DNA of 64,000 nt from Byssochlamys sp. IMV 00236 (lineage: Eukaryota > Ascomycota > Eurotiomycetes > Eurotiales > Thermoascaceae): assembly GCA_001931875.2 (NCBI GenBank), contig MSJH02000824.1, positions 275,837 to 339,836 on the forward strand, read 5' to 3'. The stretch's first letter is position 1. The number at the start of each line of letters is the position of its first letter. Both the position numbers and the translations under genes were made by a program. A model generated the notes under the pieces. It searched no databases and was not told the origin of the DNA. It saw only the letters and a program-made list of their open reading frames with translations. Below are positions 11,901 to 24,400 of this stretch, piece by piece.

Positions 11901-12911
11901 TAACGCGGATGTCATCTTCCTGGTCGCATTCGTCCAGTGCATCAATGATGACCACCATAATTGTACTTGGGCGCTGGCTAATTGCAAACACTGGCTGTAG
12001 AATAAGTTTCTCAAATTGTTCCCTAAGCCCTCGTTCCGAAATATCTGGATCGCTCTCGATTGCCCTTTGTATACTAGGGCTCAGTTGAGGTATAGTGCTT
12101 CCTAAGTGTTTTGCAAGTGTTGAAAACAGCATTTTGGCATTCCCCCGGTCTTGTTCGCCTCTTTTGAAGAAGAAGCTCGCAGCAAGACGATTTTGCCTGT
12201 TGAAATGGCCTGCAACAGTCCGGGAAATTGTTGACTTTCCAGTCCCGGCCATGCCATTCAACCAAAAGATACATTTTCCATCGGGTTTCCCGGACCAGTT
12301 GTCAAGGTCGCGGAGAAGCTCGACTCGAGTCCCAGGAAGACACTCAGTGTGTTGGTTTTCGTAATCATTAAATGAGGCCCCTTTCGCGACATGTAACCGG
12401 CTGAGATCTATCTTTTGGTTGACGAGATTGGCGAATCTCCTTAATTATAACGTTAGCTCGCTTGTGGATGAAGGGTAGGATTATACACCTACGTTTGGTC
12501 AACGAGCAACGATAAGCCGAATAATGTTTTGTACCTCTCGATCTCGCTGATCGCCTTGAATACCTCCTCACGATTTAAAGGCCATTTGAAGGCTCGGAGC
12601 CCCCACTTCCTCATTCGTCTCTGTGTGTTTTCTGGATCGATTTTCTCTCTCAACACTGTGAGAGTTGAGGAACATCTTGCAATATTTTCGATCAGGTCTT
12701 GGGGAGCAACGAGTTTCGTGCTATCCGTGCTATGAAGGATCTTGTTGAGCGATTTGAGTACCTGGGAAAGGGCGTCGACCTCCTCCTGAAGGCGAAGAAT
12801 GTCTTGCCTTGCCTCTTCAACCTTCCTGATGTAACTACCACATATCTGCGCGATGGCCCCTGTTAGCTGGAGAACTGCGATGACGCTTGCTGCGCTAGAA
12901 AGCGGTTCCAT
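8989..12911 (-). CDS. NLR protein: STAND N-terminal domain, NACHT and WD40 repeats
   Basis: Three exons, 12911-12493, 12439-10876 and 10818-8989, with introns of 53 and 57 nt; 1,270 residues, uninterrupted. Residues 1 to about 140 match the helical 'fungal N-terminal domain of STAND proteins' (starts MEPLSSAASVIAVLQL). A linker with GTRVELLRDLDNW leads to the NACHT domain: Walker A GMAGTGKST at 202-210, Walker B VVIIDALDE at about 302-310, then LRFLLTSRP. From about 734 to 1,176 there are ten well-kept WD40 repeats of about 42 residues, many ending in TIKLWDT, with short extra linkers after repeats 5 and 7. A degenerate eleventh unit and the WLPPARRPSC tail typical of fungal NWD proteins follow. 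Such proteins are cytosolic sensors in non-self recognition and regulated cell death, with WD40 repeats as the recognition surface. Ligand and effector outcome here are unknown. It lies at the border of the RIP-mutated block but is itself not visibly mutated. Confidence 0.93.
9300..10620 (-). repeat. ten tandem WD40-coding units of about 126 bp
   Basis: Within the third exon of the NLR the same roughly 126-bp unit recurs: GH...V..VAFSP(D/N)...LASGS.D.TIKLWD. Repeats 2 and 5 share SSCG instead of SPDG, and repeats 4 and 6 share IRLWDTTTG, so units look shuffled rather than diverging in order. A TVEG/SVEG linker occurs after units 5 and 10. Confidence 0.85.
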
Positions 12912-14664
12912 ATTTAGTACTGTTGGGATAGGGCGGCTAATTAACAGAGAGGCATATATCAATCAACATTTATGAATATTCTTAGAGTAGTCGCCAGAGC
13001 AGACTTAGAAGGCAATAAAGAGGGGCAGGCGCTTTGAACTAGGCTGAGGATGGTGATGCACTTCATCCTTATTGGTGTATAGAGCGCCGATCATTTTATT
13101 AGGCTACTAGAAGATAAACTAATTAAACATTGTAATAGAGGATTTCTGCACCTGCCTGTATCTTACAACAGGTTTAATTTTATGCCGGCAGATTACTTAA
13201 TTTAAATATTATATAATAAAAATTAATATAATTTAAATACTAAAGCTTTACTCTATAAGATCTTACCTATAGCTACTTATTTTATTAAACTACTATAACT
13301 TTTTAACTATAAAATACTTACTATTAAGTTCTTAAACCTAGATTTAATAAAGCTATTAAATCTAATAAATATAAATCTACTTACTATATATACTATAAAG
13401 AGTATTAGCCTATAAAATAAAGAGAATAAGTATTAAAATCTAACTCTAGAATTATAGTTACTTACTTAAGAGCTTATTTAAGGGCTTATTTAAGAATTAA
13501 AAATTACTAAAGCTATTAATTACTTCTAATTACTTAGAGACTTATTCTCTTTCTTAATTTAAAATCTATAAAGAGTTCTTAAAATCTCTTAGCTTATACT
13601 TAAGTTTTAGCAGTATAGTAAATATTATAAATAGGCTACTTATTTATTTAGCTTACTAAGACTTTAATTAAGTAGTTAAAAATTTAAAACTTATTTATTT
13701 ACTATTATAAAAATTCTCTATTATAATTATTATAGCTTAAATTAAATTTAATTTCTAAGTATTTAAAGAGTAAAGGTTTTTAACTAAAGAGAAAAGAAGA
13801 AATTCTTAGATATAATTAAGATATATAAGATACTAAACTTAAATTACTTAATAAATAGTTTTACTTAATATATAATTTTAAAGGAAATAATAAGAAGCTT
13901 ACTTAATTACTAATTAAGAAGCTAGTAAATTCTATATAAAATCTCTTAATTATATAATTATTAGTATAAAGAGACGCTTAATAAAAATTACTAGAAGAGA
14001 GATTTAATATTTTCTCTTATATTAAGTATTAGGGAAATATTAAAAATTAGCTAATAATCTAAATATAAATAAGTTATTAAATAGACTATTTAATTTAAAG
14101 TTATTATATTAATTAAATTTAAGCTAAAAAGTAATTAAAAGATATTACTAAGCAATTATAATTATTAAATTATTAATAAAGCTATTAATAAAATATAAAA
14201 ACTTAATATTATAAAATTAAAATATTTTTATAAGAAATTAAAATCTCTTATAAGAGATTTATATTATTATTTTAATAATTTATAAGAAAAAGATTATTAT
14301 ATAAGCTTTAAAGAATTATTAAAAGTTATTTTAAAAGTTATTAAAGAATTTTAATAATTATCTTATAATAATATTATAATATAAGATTTTACTAGTAAAA
14401 TACTTAATTAAAATATTATATAACTTTAAAATTTAATAATTTAAATATAATATTATTTAAGTAAAATAATAGCTTTAAATAACTCTCTCTTTAAATAATA
14501 ATACTAGTATTAAATATATTATTTAAACTATTAATATATTAGAATTTAATTAATTAAATACTTATACTATTATTATTTTAATACTTATATATATAAATTA
14601 ATTCTTTAATTATTAATAAGTTTTAATATTTATTAAATTTAATATCTATAAAATAAGTATTAAA
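12912..14664. other. NLR upstream region grading into RIP-mutated AT-rich DNA
   Basis: The first 200 bp or so have near-normal composition and should carry the NLR promoter. From about 13,100 on the DNA becomes almost pure A/T with AGCT-type islands and hardly any CA or TG. No frame longer than noise remains. I cannot assign it to an element. Confidence 0.5.
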
Positions 14665-14669
14665 GTAAT

Positions 14670-14942
14670 AGTTAAAAAGAATAAGTTTAAATAGAATTTC
14701 TTAGATTAATCTACTAGCTTAAAGAGCTAATAATACTTAGAGAGAAAGAGTATTAGCGTATATAGTAAATATAAAGTATATTTATATATTCTTAATTAAG
14801 GTAATAAATTTTATATAAAACTTAAGAAGTAGTTTTTTTAAGCTACTTAATTTTATTAAAATAAAATTATTCTTAAAGATTTCTTTAAAATAAAATCTTT
14901 ATTATATTAAAATTTACTAGTCTTAACTATTATTTTATAATA
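14670..14942 (-). mobile_element. solo LTR of the copia family, inverted
   Basis: 273 bp, the reverse complement of the LTRs of copies A and B (starts AGTTAAAAAG and ends TTATAATA when read on plus). It is flanked by perfect 5-bp duplications, GTAAT at 14,665-14,669 and 14,943-14,947. No internal region is attached, so it is the product of LTR-LTR recombination. RIP transitions cover its whole length. Confidence 0.88.
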
Positions 14943-14947
14943 GTAAT

Positions 14948-15984
14948 TTTATTATAATATTTCTTTTATAAGAGTATTTAATAGCTATTATTTTAAATTT
15001 TATAATCTTAATAAAGAGTTTTATATTACTTAAATATTTATTTTCTTAAATTCTTATTAATTTAAACTTATAACTAGTTATAAAAATAAATAAAATAATT
15101 TATATTAGCTTTAAAAGAAGAAATAACTTAAGATAAAAATAAAGTATAAGAGATAAAATTAATATTAATATATTCTTATAATATAATTAGTTAATTATAT
15201 TAAATTAATTAAGTTCTTTTTTTAAGCTAATATTATAATAGTATAATTATAGTAAAATAAGAATTTAAGAAAGTTAATTCTTCTAACTAAGAGATATTAC
15301 TACTAAGTATATTAAAGGTAATATAATACTACCTTATTATATAGGTAATATAGTTAAAGCAGGCTTATATTTATAATAAATACTCTTCTTTAAATAAAAG
15401 AAATAATATTTATATTATAATATAATTAGATATAATTTATTAACTATAGCTATTTTACTCTTTATTTAAAAAGGCTTTAATACTTAAGAGCTTTATAATA
15501 TCTTCTTTTATAGTTTTAGCGGGCTATATTATATTAGTTATAAATCTATTTTATTAAAAAATTAACTATTCTTACTTTTTTTATTATTATTCTTATTATT
15601 AATATTTATATTAATAAATATTTAGCTAAATTTAATAGCCTTTAAAAAAACTTTAATAAAGCTATTTAATAAAATTAATAAGGCTATTATATATATAGTA
15701 TTAAGAGAAAAAAATAATAATATTATATTTTATTAGTTAATAGTTCTTATTTATTAAATAATAAAGTTAGTTTTTTTATTATTATAGTAAGCTTAGCAGA
15801 ATTATTATATATAATAAAATTAATAATTTTCTCTAGTAAAGCTATTATTTATTTTTTAAAAATCTTTTCTCTATTATATTTATTAGAATTCTTATAGTAA
15901 CTATAAGTAAATTCTTTAAGTTTAAAAGAATTAAGCGCTTAAAGCTTAATTTTTAAATAAGTATAGTAGCTATAAAAATAGTAT
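14948..15984. other. RIP-mutated AT-rich DNA, unassigned
   Basis: About 1 kb between the solo LTR and copia copy A. Same AT-rich, CA/TG-poor texture as the rest of the block. No coding remnant or terminal repeat recognised. Confidence 0.4.
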
Positions 15985-15989
15985 ATAAT

Positions 15990-16263
15990 TATTATAAAAT
16001 AATAGTTAAGACTAGTAAATTTTAATATAATAAAGATTTTACTTTAAGAAAATCTTTAAGAATAATTTTATTTTAGTAAAATTAAGTAGCTTAAAAAAAC
16101 TACTTTTTAAGCTCTATATAAAATTTATTACTTAAACTAAGAATATATTAAAAATATTTTATATTTACTATATATATTAATACTCTTTTTCCTTAAATAT
16201 TATTAGCTCTTTAAGCTATTAAATTAGCCTAAGGAATTTTATTTAAACTTATTTCTTTTAATT
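15990..16263 (+). repeat. 5' LTR of copia copy A (274 bp)
   Basis: Starts TATTATAAAATAA and ends CTTTTAATT; aligns along its length with the 275-bp LTRs of copy B and with the two solo LTRs. The upstream flank ATAAT would be the target duplication, but its partner is lost with the truncated 3' LTR. Confidence 0.85.
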
Positions 16264-16285
16264 AATTATAAGCCTAGATTTATAA
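16264..16285 (+). promoter_or_regulatory. primer-binding site of copia copy A, half-tRNA type
   Basis: Immediately after the LTR is AATTATAAGCCTAG; copies B and C have AGTTATAAGCCTAG at the same place. Undoing only C-to-T and G-to-A changes gives GGTTATGGGCCCAG, the site known from Drosophila copia, which is primed by a fragment of initiator tRNA-Met. The match is by memory of that site. Confidence 0.6.
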
Positions 16286-19201
16286 TAATTTAGGAGAAAT
16301 AGCTATATAATAAAAACTATTTTATCTTAAATATTTAAGTTTAAATTAATAATAATAAGCTATTTTTATATAAAAAGATTTATAATAAGATTACTTTAAT
16401 ATTATATTAAGTACTAAATCTAATAAGAGTTAGATTTTATTAAAGGTTAAAGTATTAACTTACTATTATTATATCTTTAATAAATAATATTAAAAATAAA
16501 AAAGAGAAACTTATTTTTACTCTTTTAAAAGAGAATTATAAGAAATAGTTTATTTATATAAAAAGATAGCTTATTAATAAAAATTACTAGAGAGCTATTA
16601 AATTTATTAAAAAACTATATAATAATTAGTTTAATAAGGCTAATATAATTATTTAATACTAGATTACTAAATATTTATTTAAAAATAATTAAGATAGATT
16701 TATTAACTTTAATAATATATATATATATTATAGAAGGCTTTATAAATAAAATATATAAAAACTCTCTTTAGTTAAAAGCGCTAACTTATTTAATTATTTA
16801 TATATTTTTAAATAACTCTTAGATAAATAATTTTAAATACTTAAAATTAATTATAATAAATAAAAAAGAGAATTATAATATTTAATAATATAATATCTTT
16901 TTTAGCTAAGCTTAAGGCTAAAATATAATAATTGCTTTTAATATTACTTAAAGAATATACTATAATTAAGATAGTAATTAATATATATAAAAATTTAAAG
17001 ATAAATAATATTTTAGCTATTTTAAAAGAAATAAAAACTTAATTTTAAATAATTTATTCTTAATAAAAAATAAATAAACCTTTATTAAATATTATATCTA
17101 TAAAGAAGATTATTATATTAAAAATTATTTATTTTTATTTACTATTTAGAGAAATATAAGAAATAGCTAAAAATAAAGAAAGAAGTCTCTTAAATAAATA
17201 TTTAAATATTTTATTATTTAAGATAAAATAATAATAGAGATAATTAATAAAATCTATAAAAAGATTTAGTCTTTAAAAAATAAAAGATTAAAAAATAAGA
17301 AATATAAAGTATATAATATAGAAAAAACCTTAAATATTAAAAAAAGCTAATTTTAATTAAAATTTTTAGCCTTAATTATTTTTAATAACTAAGTCTTATA
17401 TAAAATTATTTACTTTTTAAAAGATATTACTAATAAGAATTTATTTTAATAATATATAAATAATAATATTAGTTTATATATAATTAATAAAAATTATTAT
17501 TTTAAAGAACTATTAATTTAAATTTAATAAAGATATATTTATATAAGTAAAAGAACCTTATATTTAAAATATATAGAAATAGCTATTTTAAGAGATAAGA
17601 ATAAGAAGATATTAGATTTAGAAAATATATTACTTATATTAAATTTTAGAGTAAATCTCTTATTAACTAAGATATTCTGCTAATAATTAAATATATATAA
17701 ATATTTTAATAAAAGAATAATATCTATATTAAATAAGTTAGATAAAGTTATAATTTAAAGTATTATTAAATATAGAATTTATATTATTAAAAAAGTTTTC
17801 TTAGACTAAATACTTAAGTTATAATATATATATATTATATTATTCTCTATTAAAAATACTTTTAATACTATAATTATAAATTAAAAAAAAAGATTTTATT
17901 AAAATAAAATTAAGGAAAAAAAAGGATTTTATTAAAATAAAATTAAGAAGAAGTATTAATTATAATATAGGAGAATTAACTATTTTAAACTTAAAAAAGT
18001 TAAAAACTTATATAACTTAATTATATTAAAAAAGCCTATTAAAGTAATAATAAACTATTAATATATAATATATATTATAGCTAATATTAGAAATAAGAGA
18101 AAGACTATTAATATATAAAAGGCTAATATCTTTAAAATTATTTATATAGATATATATAGTTAAATATTAAAGTTTAAAAATAAATATATTTATTTTTTAA
18201 TAGTTATAAATAATTTTTTAAAAAAAATATAAATATTTTTAATAAGAGCTAAATTTAATACTACCCCTATTTTAAATAAATAAAAAAAAGAGATTAAAAT
18301 AGTAATAAGTCTTTAAATTCTTAATATATAATTAAATAATATATTAAAACTTAAGAATTTTTTTAAGACTTAAAAGAAATAATTTAGTATTTATTATAAA
18401 TTAATAGTTTTATATATATTAATATAGAATAAAGCTATAAAATAAGTATATTAAACTATTAAAAAAGGAATAAAAGCTATATTTAAAAATTTAAATCTTC
18501 TAATTAAATTGTAGATAAAGATAACTTAAACTAATATATATATTAAAAATAAAATATTAAATAGATTAATAATTAATAGGGTTTAGATATTTTTAAAGAA
18601 AGCCTTTATTAAAGTTAAGCTATTAATTAATTATTTAAGAGTATAGAGATATTAAATAGTATTATATATAAACTTAAAATCTTTATTATAAGATATATAA
18701 AAAGATAAATTAATAAATTAAGATAAAATCTATATTTTTATAAAATATATTAAAAAAATAAATAAATAGTAAAAAGTTTAAGCTTTAAATATAAAAAAGA
18801 CTATTAAAACTTATTAAGCTAAGTTCTTTAAAAATAAATTAAAAAAAGATTTAAACCTTAAGATTCTTTAAAGATTATTACTAAATATAATATTAATAAA
18901 AAACTTAAAAAATTAACTAATAACTTAGCCTATTACCTTAAATATATATATACCTTTAAGTAAAAAAAAATAATATTAATAATTAAAAGAAGAGTTATAA
19001 AGAAGTTTTAGTTTTTCTTTAAAAAGAAAAAGAAGCTTTTTATTAAAAGAAAATTAAAATATTTTACTATAGTAAAATTATAAAATAAAAGAAAATATTT
19101 AATTATTCTTACTTTAATAATTTAAATAATTATAAGAACTTATAGATAAACTTCTTATCTTTATTAAGTAGGTAAATTATATCTTATATAAAGATTTTCT
19201 A

Positions 19202-19473
19202 TATTATAAAATAGTAATTAAGACTAGTAAATTTTAGTATAATAAAGATTTTACTTTAAGAAAATCTTTAAGAATAATTTTACTTTAATAAAATTAAGCA
19301 GCTTAAAGAAATTATTTCTTAAGCTTTATATAAAATCTATTACTCTAATTAAAAATATATAAATATACTTTATATTTACTATATATGCTAATACTTTTTC
19401 TCTTTAAGTATTATTAGCCCTTTAAGCTATTAAATTAGTCTAGGGAATTTTATTTAAACTTATTCTTTTAACT
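19202..19473 (+). mobile_element. solo LTR nested inside copia copy A
   Basis: 272 bp, same family and orientation as copy A's own LTRs. The flanks are TTCTA (19,197-19,201) and CTCTA (19,474-19,478), differing by one C/T as RIP would cause. The matching place in copy C (about 60,280) is uninterrupted, confirming a later insertion followed by LTR recombination. Confidence 0.88.
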
Positions 19474-21283
19474 CTCTATATAATAAAATATAAAAAAAAG
19501 AAGATTAAGTTATTAAATAATAAATAAGATATTAAAAAGTTATATTAAGTAATATTTATATTAAATCTCCTATTTTTAAGTATTAATATAAATTAAGAGA
19601 AGTATATAAAATAAGTATTAAATACTATAATAGCAGCATATATAATAAAAGAATATATTTTAATCTTAAACTTATATTATACTATAATTAATAACCTTAT
19701 TTAAAGTAAACTATAGTAGAGTATATTTAAAGTTAAAATAAGTATATTTTAAATAAATAAAACTTTTAAAATAATTATATTATTACTAAAAGCTAATATT
19801 ATAATTAGCTATTAAATATTAACTATAAAGTATAATTTAAATAGTTTCCTTTAAAAGCTTAAGATATACTTTATTATTTAAAGATTTACTTAGAAATATA
19901 ATATTAATTTTAAGTATATCTTTACTTCTATCTTATAATATAATATACTATAAATATTTCTAATTATTGTTATAATAAAAGATTGTAAATACTATATTAT
20001 AAATATTAATAATACCTTTATAAAGTTAATATTAAAAGAGAAAATTTATATAATATTTCTATTAAAAATAAATATATTATTAAAAATAATATTAAAAGTT
20101 TTTTAATCTTTATATAATTTAAAATAAGCTATAAGAGATTAAAATTAAACCTATATAAAAATATTCTAGAAAATAGATTTTATATAGATTAATATTAATT
20201 TATACTTATTATAGTATTTAAAGAAAGAAATCTTACTTCTAATATATATTAATAATATCTTAATTAATATAAAATAAATAGAGAATATCTACTAGTTTAA
20301 ATAAAAGTTTAGATTAATATATAAAATATAAGACTTAAGAGAAATAAAAAAGATTTTTAATATTTAAATTATTTAAAATAAGAAGAACTAAATATTAATA
20401 ATAAACTAATCTTATTATATTAAAGAACTCTTATTATAATATAAAATAAATAAAGAGAAAGTATATTTAATTAATATCTTATTAAATAGATATAATTCTT
20501 TAAAATTATTTAATCCTTAGAATAAAAAAATAAATTAAAAAAAGTATTAAAAGATTATTAATAGCTTAATCTATTTAATAATCTTAATAAAACTAGATAT
20601 TATATTTATAATAAGTAAATTAAATTAATATCTATTAAATCTATTTAAAAGATATTTTAAAATATTAAAATCTTTTATAAAATACCTATAATTAACTATA
20701 TATCTTAATCTTAAGTTTAATATAAACTAAGACTAATAACTTATTAAATATTTAAACTTAAATTATATAATAGATAAGACTAATTAAATATTAATTTTAA
20801 AGAATATTTTTATTTTAATTAATAGCTTAATAAATTAATTAAATAAAAAATAAAAGTTTATTATAACTTTAACTATAAAAGCTAAATATATAGCTATATA
20901 TTAAGCTATAAAATAATCTTAATAGTTAGCCCTTTTTTTAAAAAATATAAGATATAAATATTATATTAGTCTAAATAAATTTAAGCTAATAATAAGAGAA
21001 GAATAAGCTTTTATTATTAATTCTCCAGTTAAAGTTTATAAAGATAATTAAGTATTATTATTACTAATTAAAGATACCTATATTTATAAAAGGTTAAAGT
21101 ATATTAATATTATATATTACTATATATATAACTTATATTAAAGGAATAAGATTAATATTAAGTTTATTAGAATATAGAATATAATAGTAAATAATTTTAC
21201 TAAACTATTGCTAAAAATAAATTTCTTAAAATTCTTAGATTAATTAAAATTAATTAATCTAGTAAGTCTAGACTAAAGAGAAG

Positions 21284-21470
21284 TATTATAAAATAGTAAT
21301 TAGGACTAGTAATTTCTAGTATAATAAAAATTTTATTTTAAAGAAATTTTTAATAATAATTTTACTTTAATAAAATTAAATAGCTTAAAGAAATTATTTC
21401 TTAAGCTCTATATAAAAATCTATTATCTTAATTAAGAAAATATAAATATATATTTTATATTTATTATATA
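21284..21470 (+). repeat. truncated 3' LTR of copia copy A
   Basis: Matches the first 187 bp of the LTR, then changes abruptly at 21,470/21,471 to unrelated sequence with GCGGTTT motifs. The missing 85 or so bp are not found at the far end of the adjoining element, so a deletion accompanied the junction. Confidence 0.8.
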
Positions 21471-24400
21471 AGTAAAGTAATTATATAAGCGGTTTAATTT
21501 AATTTAAAGGGGGAATTAAACTACTTATAGTAGTTTTTAGTTTAGGGTAGAAAAACTATACTTAAACTAAACTATATTCTAATAGTTTAGTTTAAAACTA
21601 AAAAAACTAAAGTATTTACTAAGATTATGCGCTAAACTAACTTAAATTAAATTAACTTAAATAGTTTAATTTAAATAGTTTATATAGTTTATAGTATTAT
21701 AGATATTAAAGCTCTATATTATTTTATATTATTATTAGTTATAGACCTTTAAATCTATAGCTAAAAAATAGTTTAAATATAATATTATTATATTAATTTA
21801 AAAATAAAACTATAAAGAAAATCTTTTAAGATATTATTAAATATATATATATAGAGTTATAGCTATAGAAATATATATATTTATAAATTATAGTATTAAT
21901 ATAGTATTATTATATATAATATATAATTTTTTTTAAAAGCTTAAGTTATTAAACTAAAGAATATATATTTAATTACTATTACTATTTTAAATAAAAAATA
22001 CTTTTTAAATTATTCTCTTAATAAGTTAATAAAAAATCTATATATAATTAATAAATTATAACTTCTAAAGAAAATCTTATATATTTATATAATTTATTAA
22101 AAATCTAACTTAAGTTAAAACTATTAAGATTATATTATATTCTTAATTATTTCTTTTTTATTTAAATATAGTTTTTAAGTTAAATATTATTCTTTTATAA
22201 TAGATAATTCTCTATTTAAGTTATTAGACTTAACTATTCTATAATATATTAGAGATATTTATTTTGCCTTAATTTAGCTTTATTAATATAGTATTATAAA
22301 GATAAAATTAAGGTTTTTTTTACTAACTTTAAGAAATAATTCTATATTAAAAAAAGAAATTAATATAGTTATTTTTAGCTAAGATCTTATAAATTATAAT
22401 CTTAAATTAAAAGATACTTTCTTTTATTATAATGCTTTAAAGAAGTAATTAAAATAATTCTTTAAATATACTAGATTTATTAATCTTAAATTAAATTAGC
22501 TATTTATATCTTTATAAATATATTAAATATAGTAAGCTAGACTTTTTAATAGTTTTTTTAGGTAGCCTATAAATAAAAATATATATCTTATATATTAATA
22601 TTAGGTAATAAAGTTTATTAATTTACCTTTTAAGTAATATTAGAAAAAGAAAGAAGATAAGAGTAAATATAAGGATTGCCATTAATCTTATTAAAGCCCT
22701 TAAGCTTAATAAATTAAGTAAGAAATATAATAATTTTAAATATAATAGCCTTAGGATTAATAAAAGACTCTCTAAGAATAATTAAATCTAAATCTATATT
22801 ATAGGCTATTAGAGAGCTAGTAATCTAAGGTTAATTTAATTTTTTAATACTTTTAAGTTAAATAGAATAATTTTAGAAGAAGAATAATTATTTTTTATAA
22901 AATAATAAGAAAAAAATAATAATTTCTATTAGAAGTCTTCTATATAGAAAATTTAAGAAAAGAATTTAAATTTTATATTTTAACTTAAGTTAGAATATAT
23001 TAAAAGTTTCTATTAAAATCTTTAAAGGCTATAAAAAAAAGTTTATTATTTTAGAAAATATATTTTATTAAAAAATAAAAGAGTAATAATTTTTTTTATA
23101 TAATAAGTCTTACTATTAATTAAGAGATAAATAGTTAGTATAATTTAATTTAAATTAAAATATTAACTTTTTAATTAGGACTAGTATAAGTTATAGACTA
23201 TATAAACTAACTTTATTTTTTTTTACTATATTTATTTCTTTCTCTAAATATATTTTTTATATTTTTTTATTAATTTTAATTTAGTTAAAATTAGCTTTTT
23301 ATATATAGATAAGAAAATCTTATAAGAATAAAATAATATCTTATTAATATTATTACCTTAATTTAAATTCTTCTAGAATTCTTAATATAATAAGCTCTTA
23401 AGCTTTATTTTAATAGTCTATATTTTAACTTAAGTTAAAATGCTATAGATTTAATTACTTTATTATAAGATTTATAGAAATAAAAACTCTTAAACTATTT
23501 TATTAAATATTAAAACTCTTAATTTATTTTATTACTCTTTAAAAACCCTAGTTTACTTATAAATAGACTTTAGCTAAATAGTCTTAATATAAAGTCTTTT
23601 AATAATCTTAACTTACTAGATTATATATTTTAATTTAAGTTAAAATTAAAATACTGCCTAAAACTAGTTTATTATTTAAGTTTATTATTCTTATAGTATT
23701 ATTAAAAGAAAAAAAAAATTAGTTAAATAGAGTTTAATAGAGATAGCTTTATTAATCTTTCTTTTTTTCTAAAAAAATATAGTTTAATTAAAATTTAAAG
23801 AGGTATTTCTTAAGATTTTATATATTAATATATAAGATCTAGACAGTAAATAAAAAGATAAAGAAAAAAATTATAATTTTAATAAAGATTATATAAAAAA
23901 CTTAAAATAAGAATTTTAAATAGCTATTTAATAGTAAGATATTAATACTTAAATAAAAGTAATAATAGAATATAGTAATTTTAAACAAGTTATTAAGACT
24001 TTTATTAAAAATAATAATATAGATAATACTAATACTATAGAGATATATAAAGAGGCTTTTAATATTATATGCTCTAAAAATAAGGTAAAGAGAAATATAT
24101 TTATCTATCTTAATAAATAGCTAGATTTTATTTAAAAATCTATTCTTTAAGTAAAGCAGTATTACTAAGCTATTCTATTAAAGCTTCTGCTTAAATAGAC
24201 TTAAATAACTATTATTTATATTAAGACCCCTAAAGGTAAGATTATTTAAAAGCTAAGTCTTAATATATATTCTTATTTTAATTTAAATTAGAATTTAGCT
24301 AATTATAGATTAATAAGCCTAATTATAGGCGGTTAATATTTATAATAAAAAGAAGATAAATATAGAATTATTAATTATATTATATTTAAACTATAAGAAG

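Larger units (their letters stand above)
15990..21470 (+). mobile_element. Ty1/copia retrotransposon copy A, RIP-inactivated, 3' LTR truncated
   Basis: The 5' LTR is at 15,990-16,263 and the 3' LTR starts at 21,284 but keeps only its first 187 bp. Between them, ignoring RIP stop codons, gag, then an integrase-like stretch (about 17,700-18,900), a reverse transcriptase (about 19,850-20,350) and RNase H (about 20,850-21,240, with the KVYKDN motif) are readable in the forward direction. Integrase before reverse transcriptase defines Ty1/copia. A solo LTR of the same family is inserted at 19,202-19,473. The sequence following the 5' LTR is a primer-binding site and AAAGAGAAG before the 3' LTR is the polypurine tract. 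It cannot be functional: almost every former CAA, CAG, CGA or TGG codon is now a stop. Confidence 0.88.

Noticed and set aside
21536..21555. TTTAGGGTAG as a possible telomere-repeat remnant
   Set aside because: Only one TTAGGG unit; no array. It is better seen as part of the AGTTTAG-type subterminal motifs.
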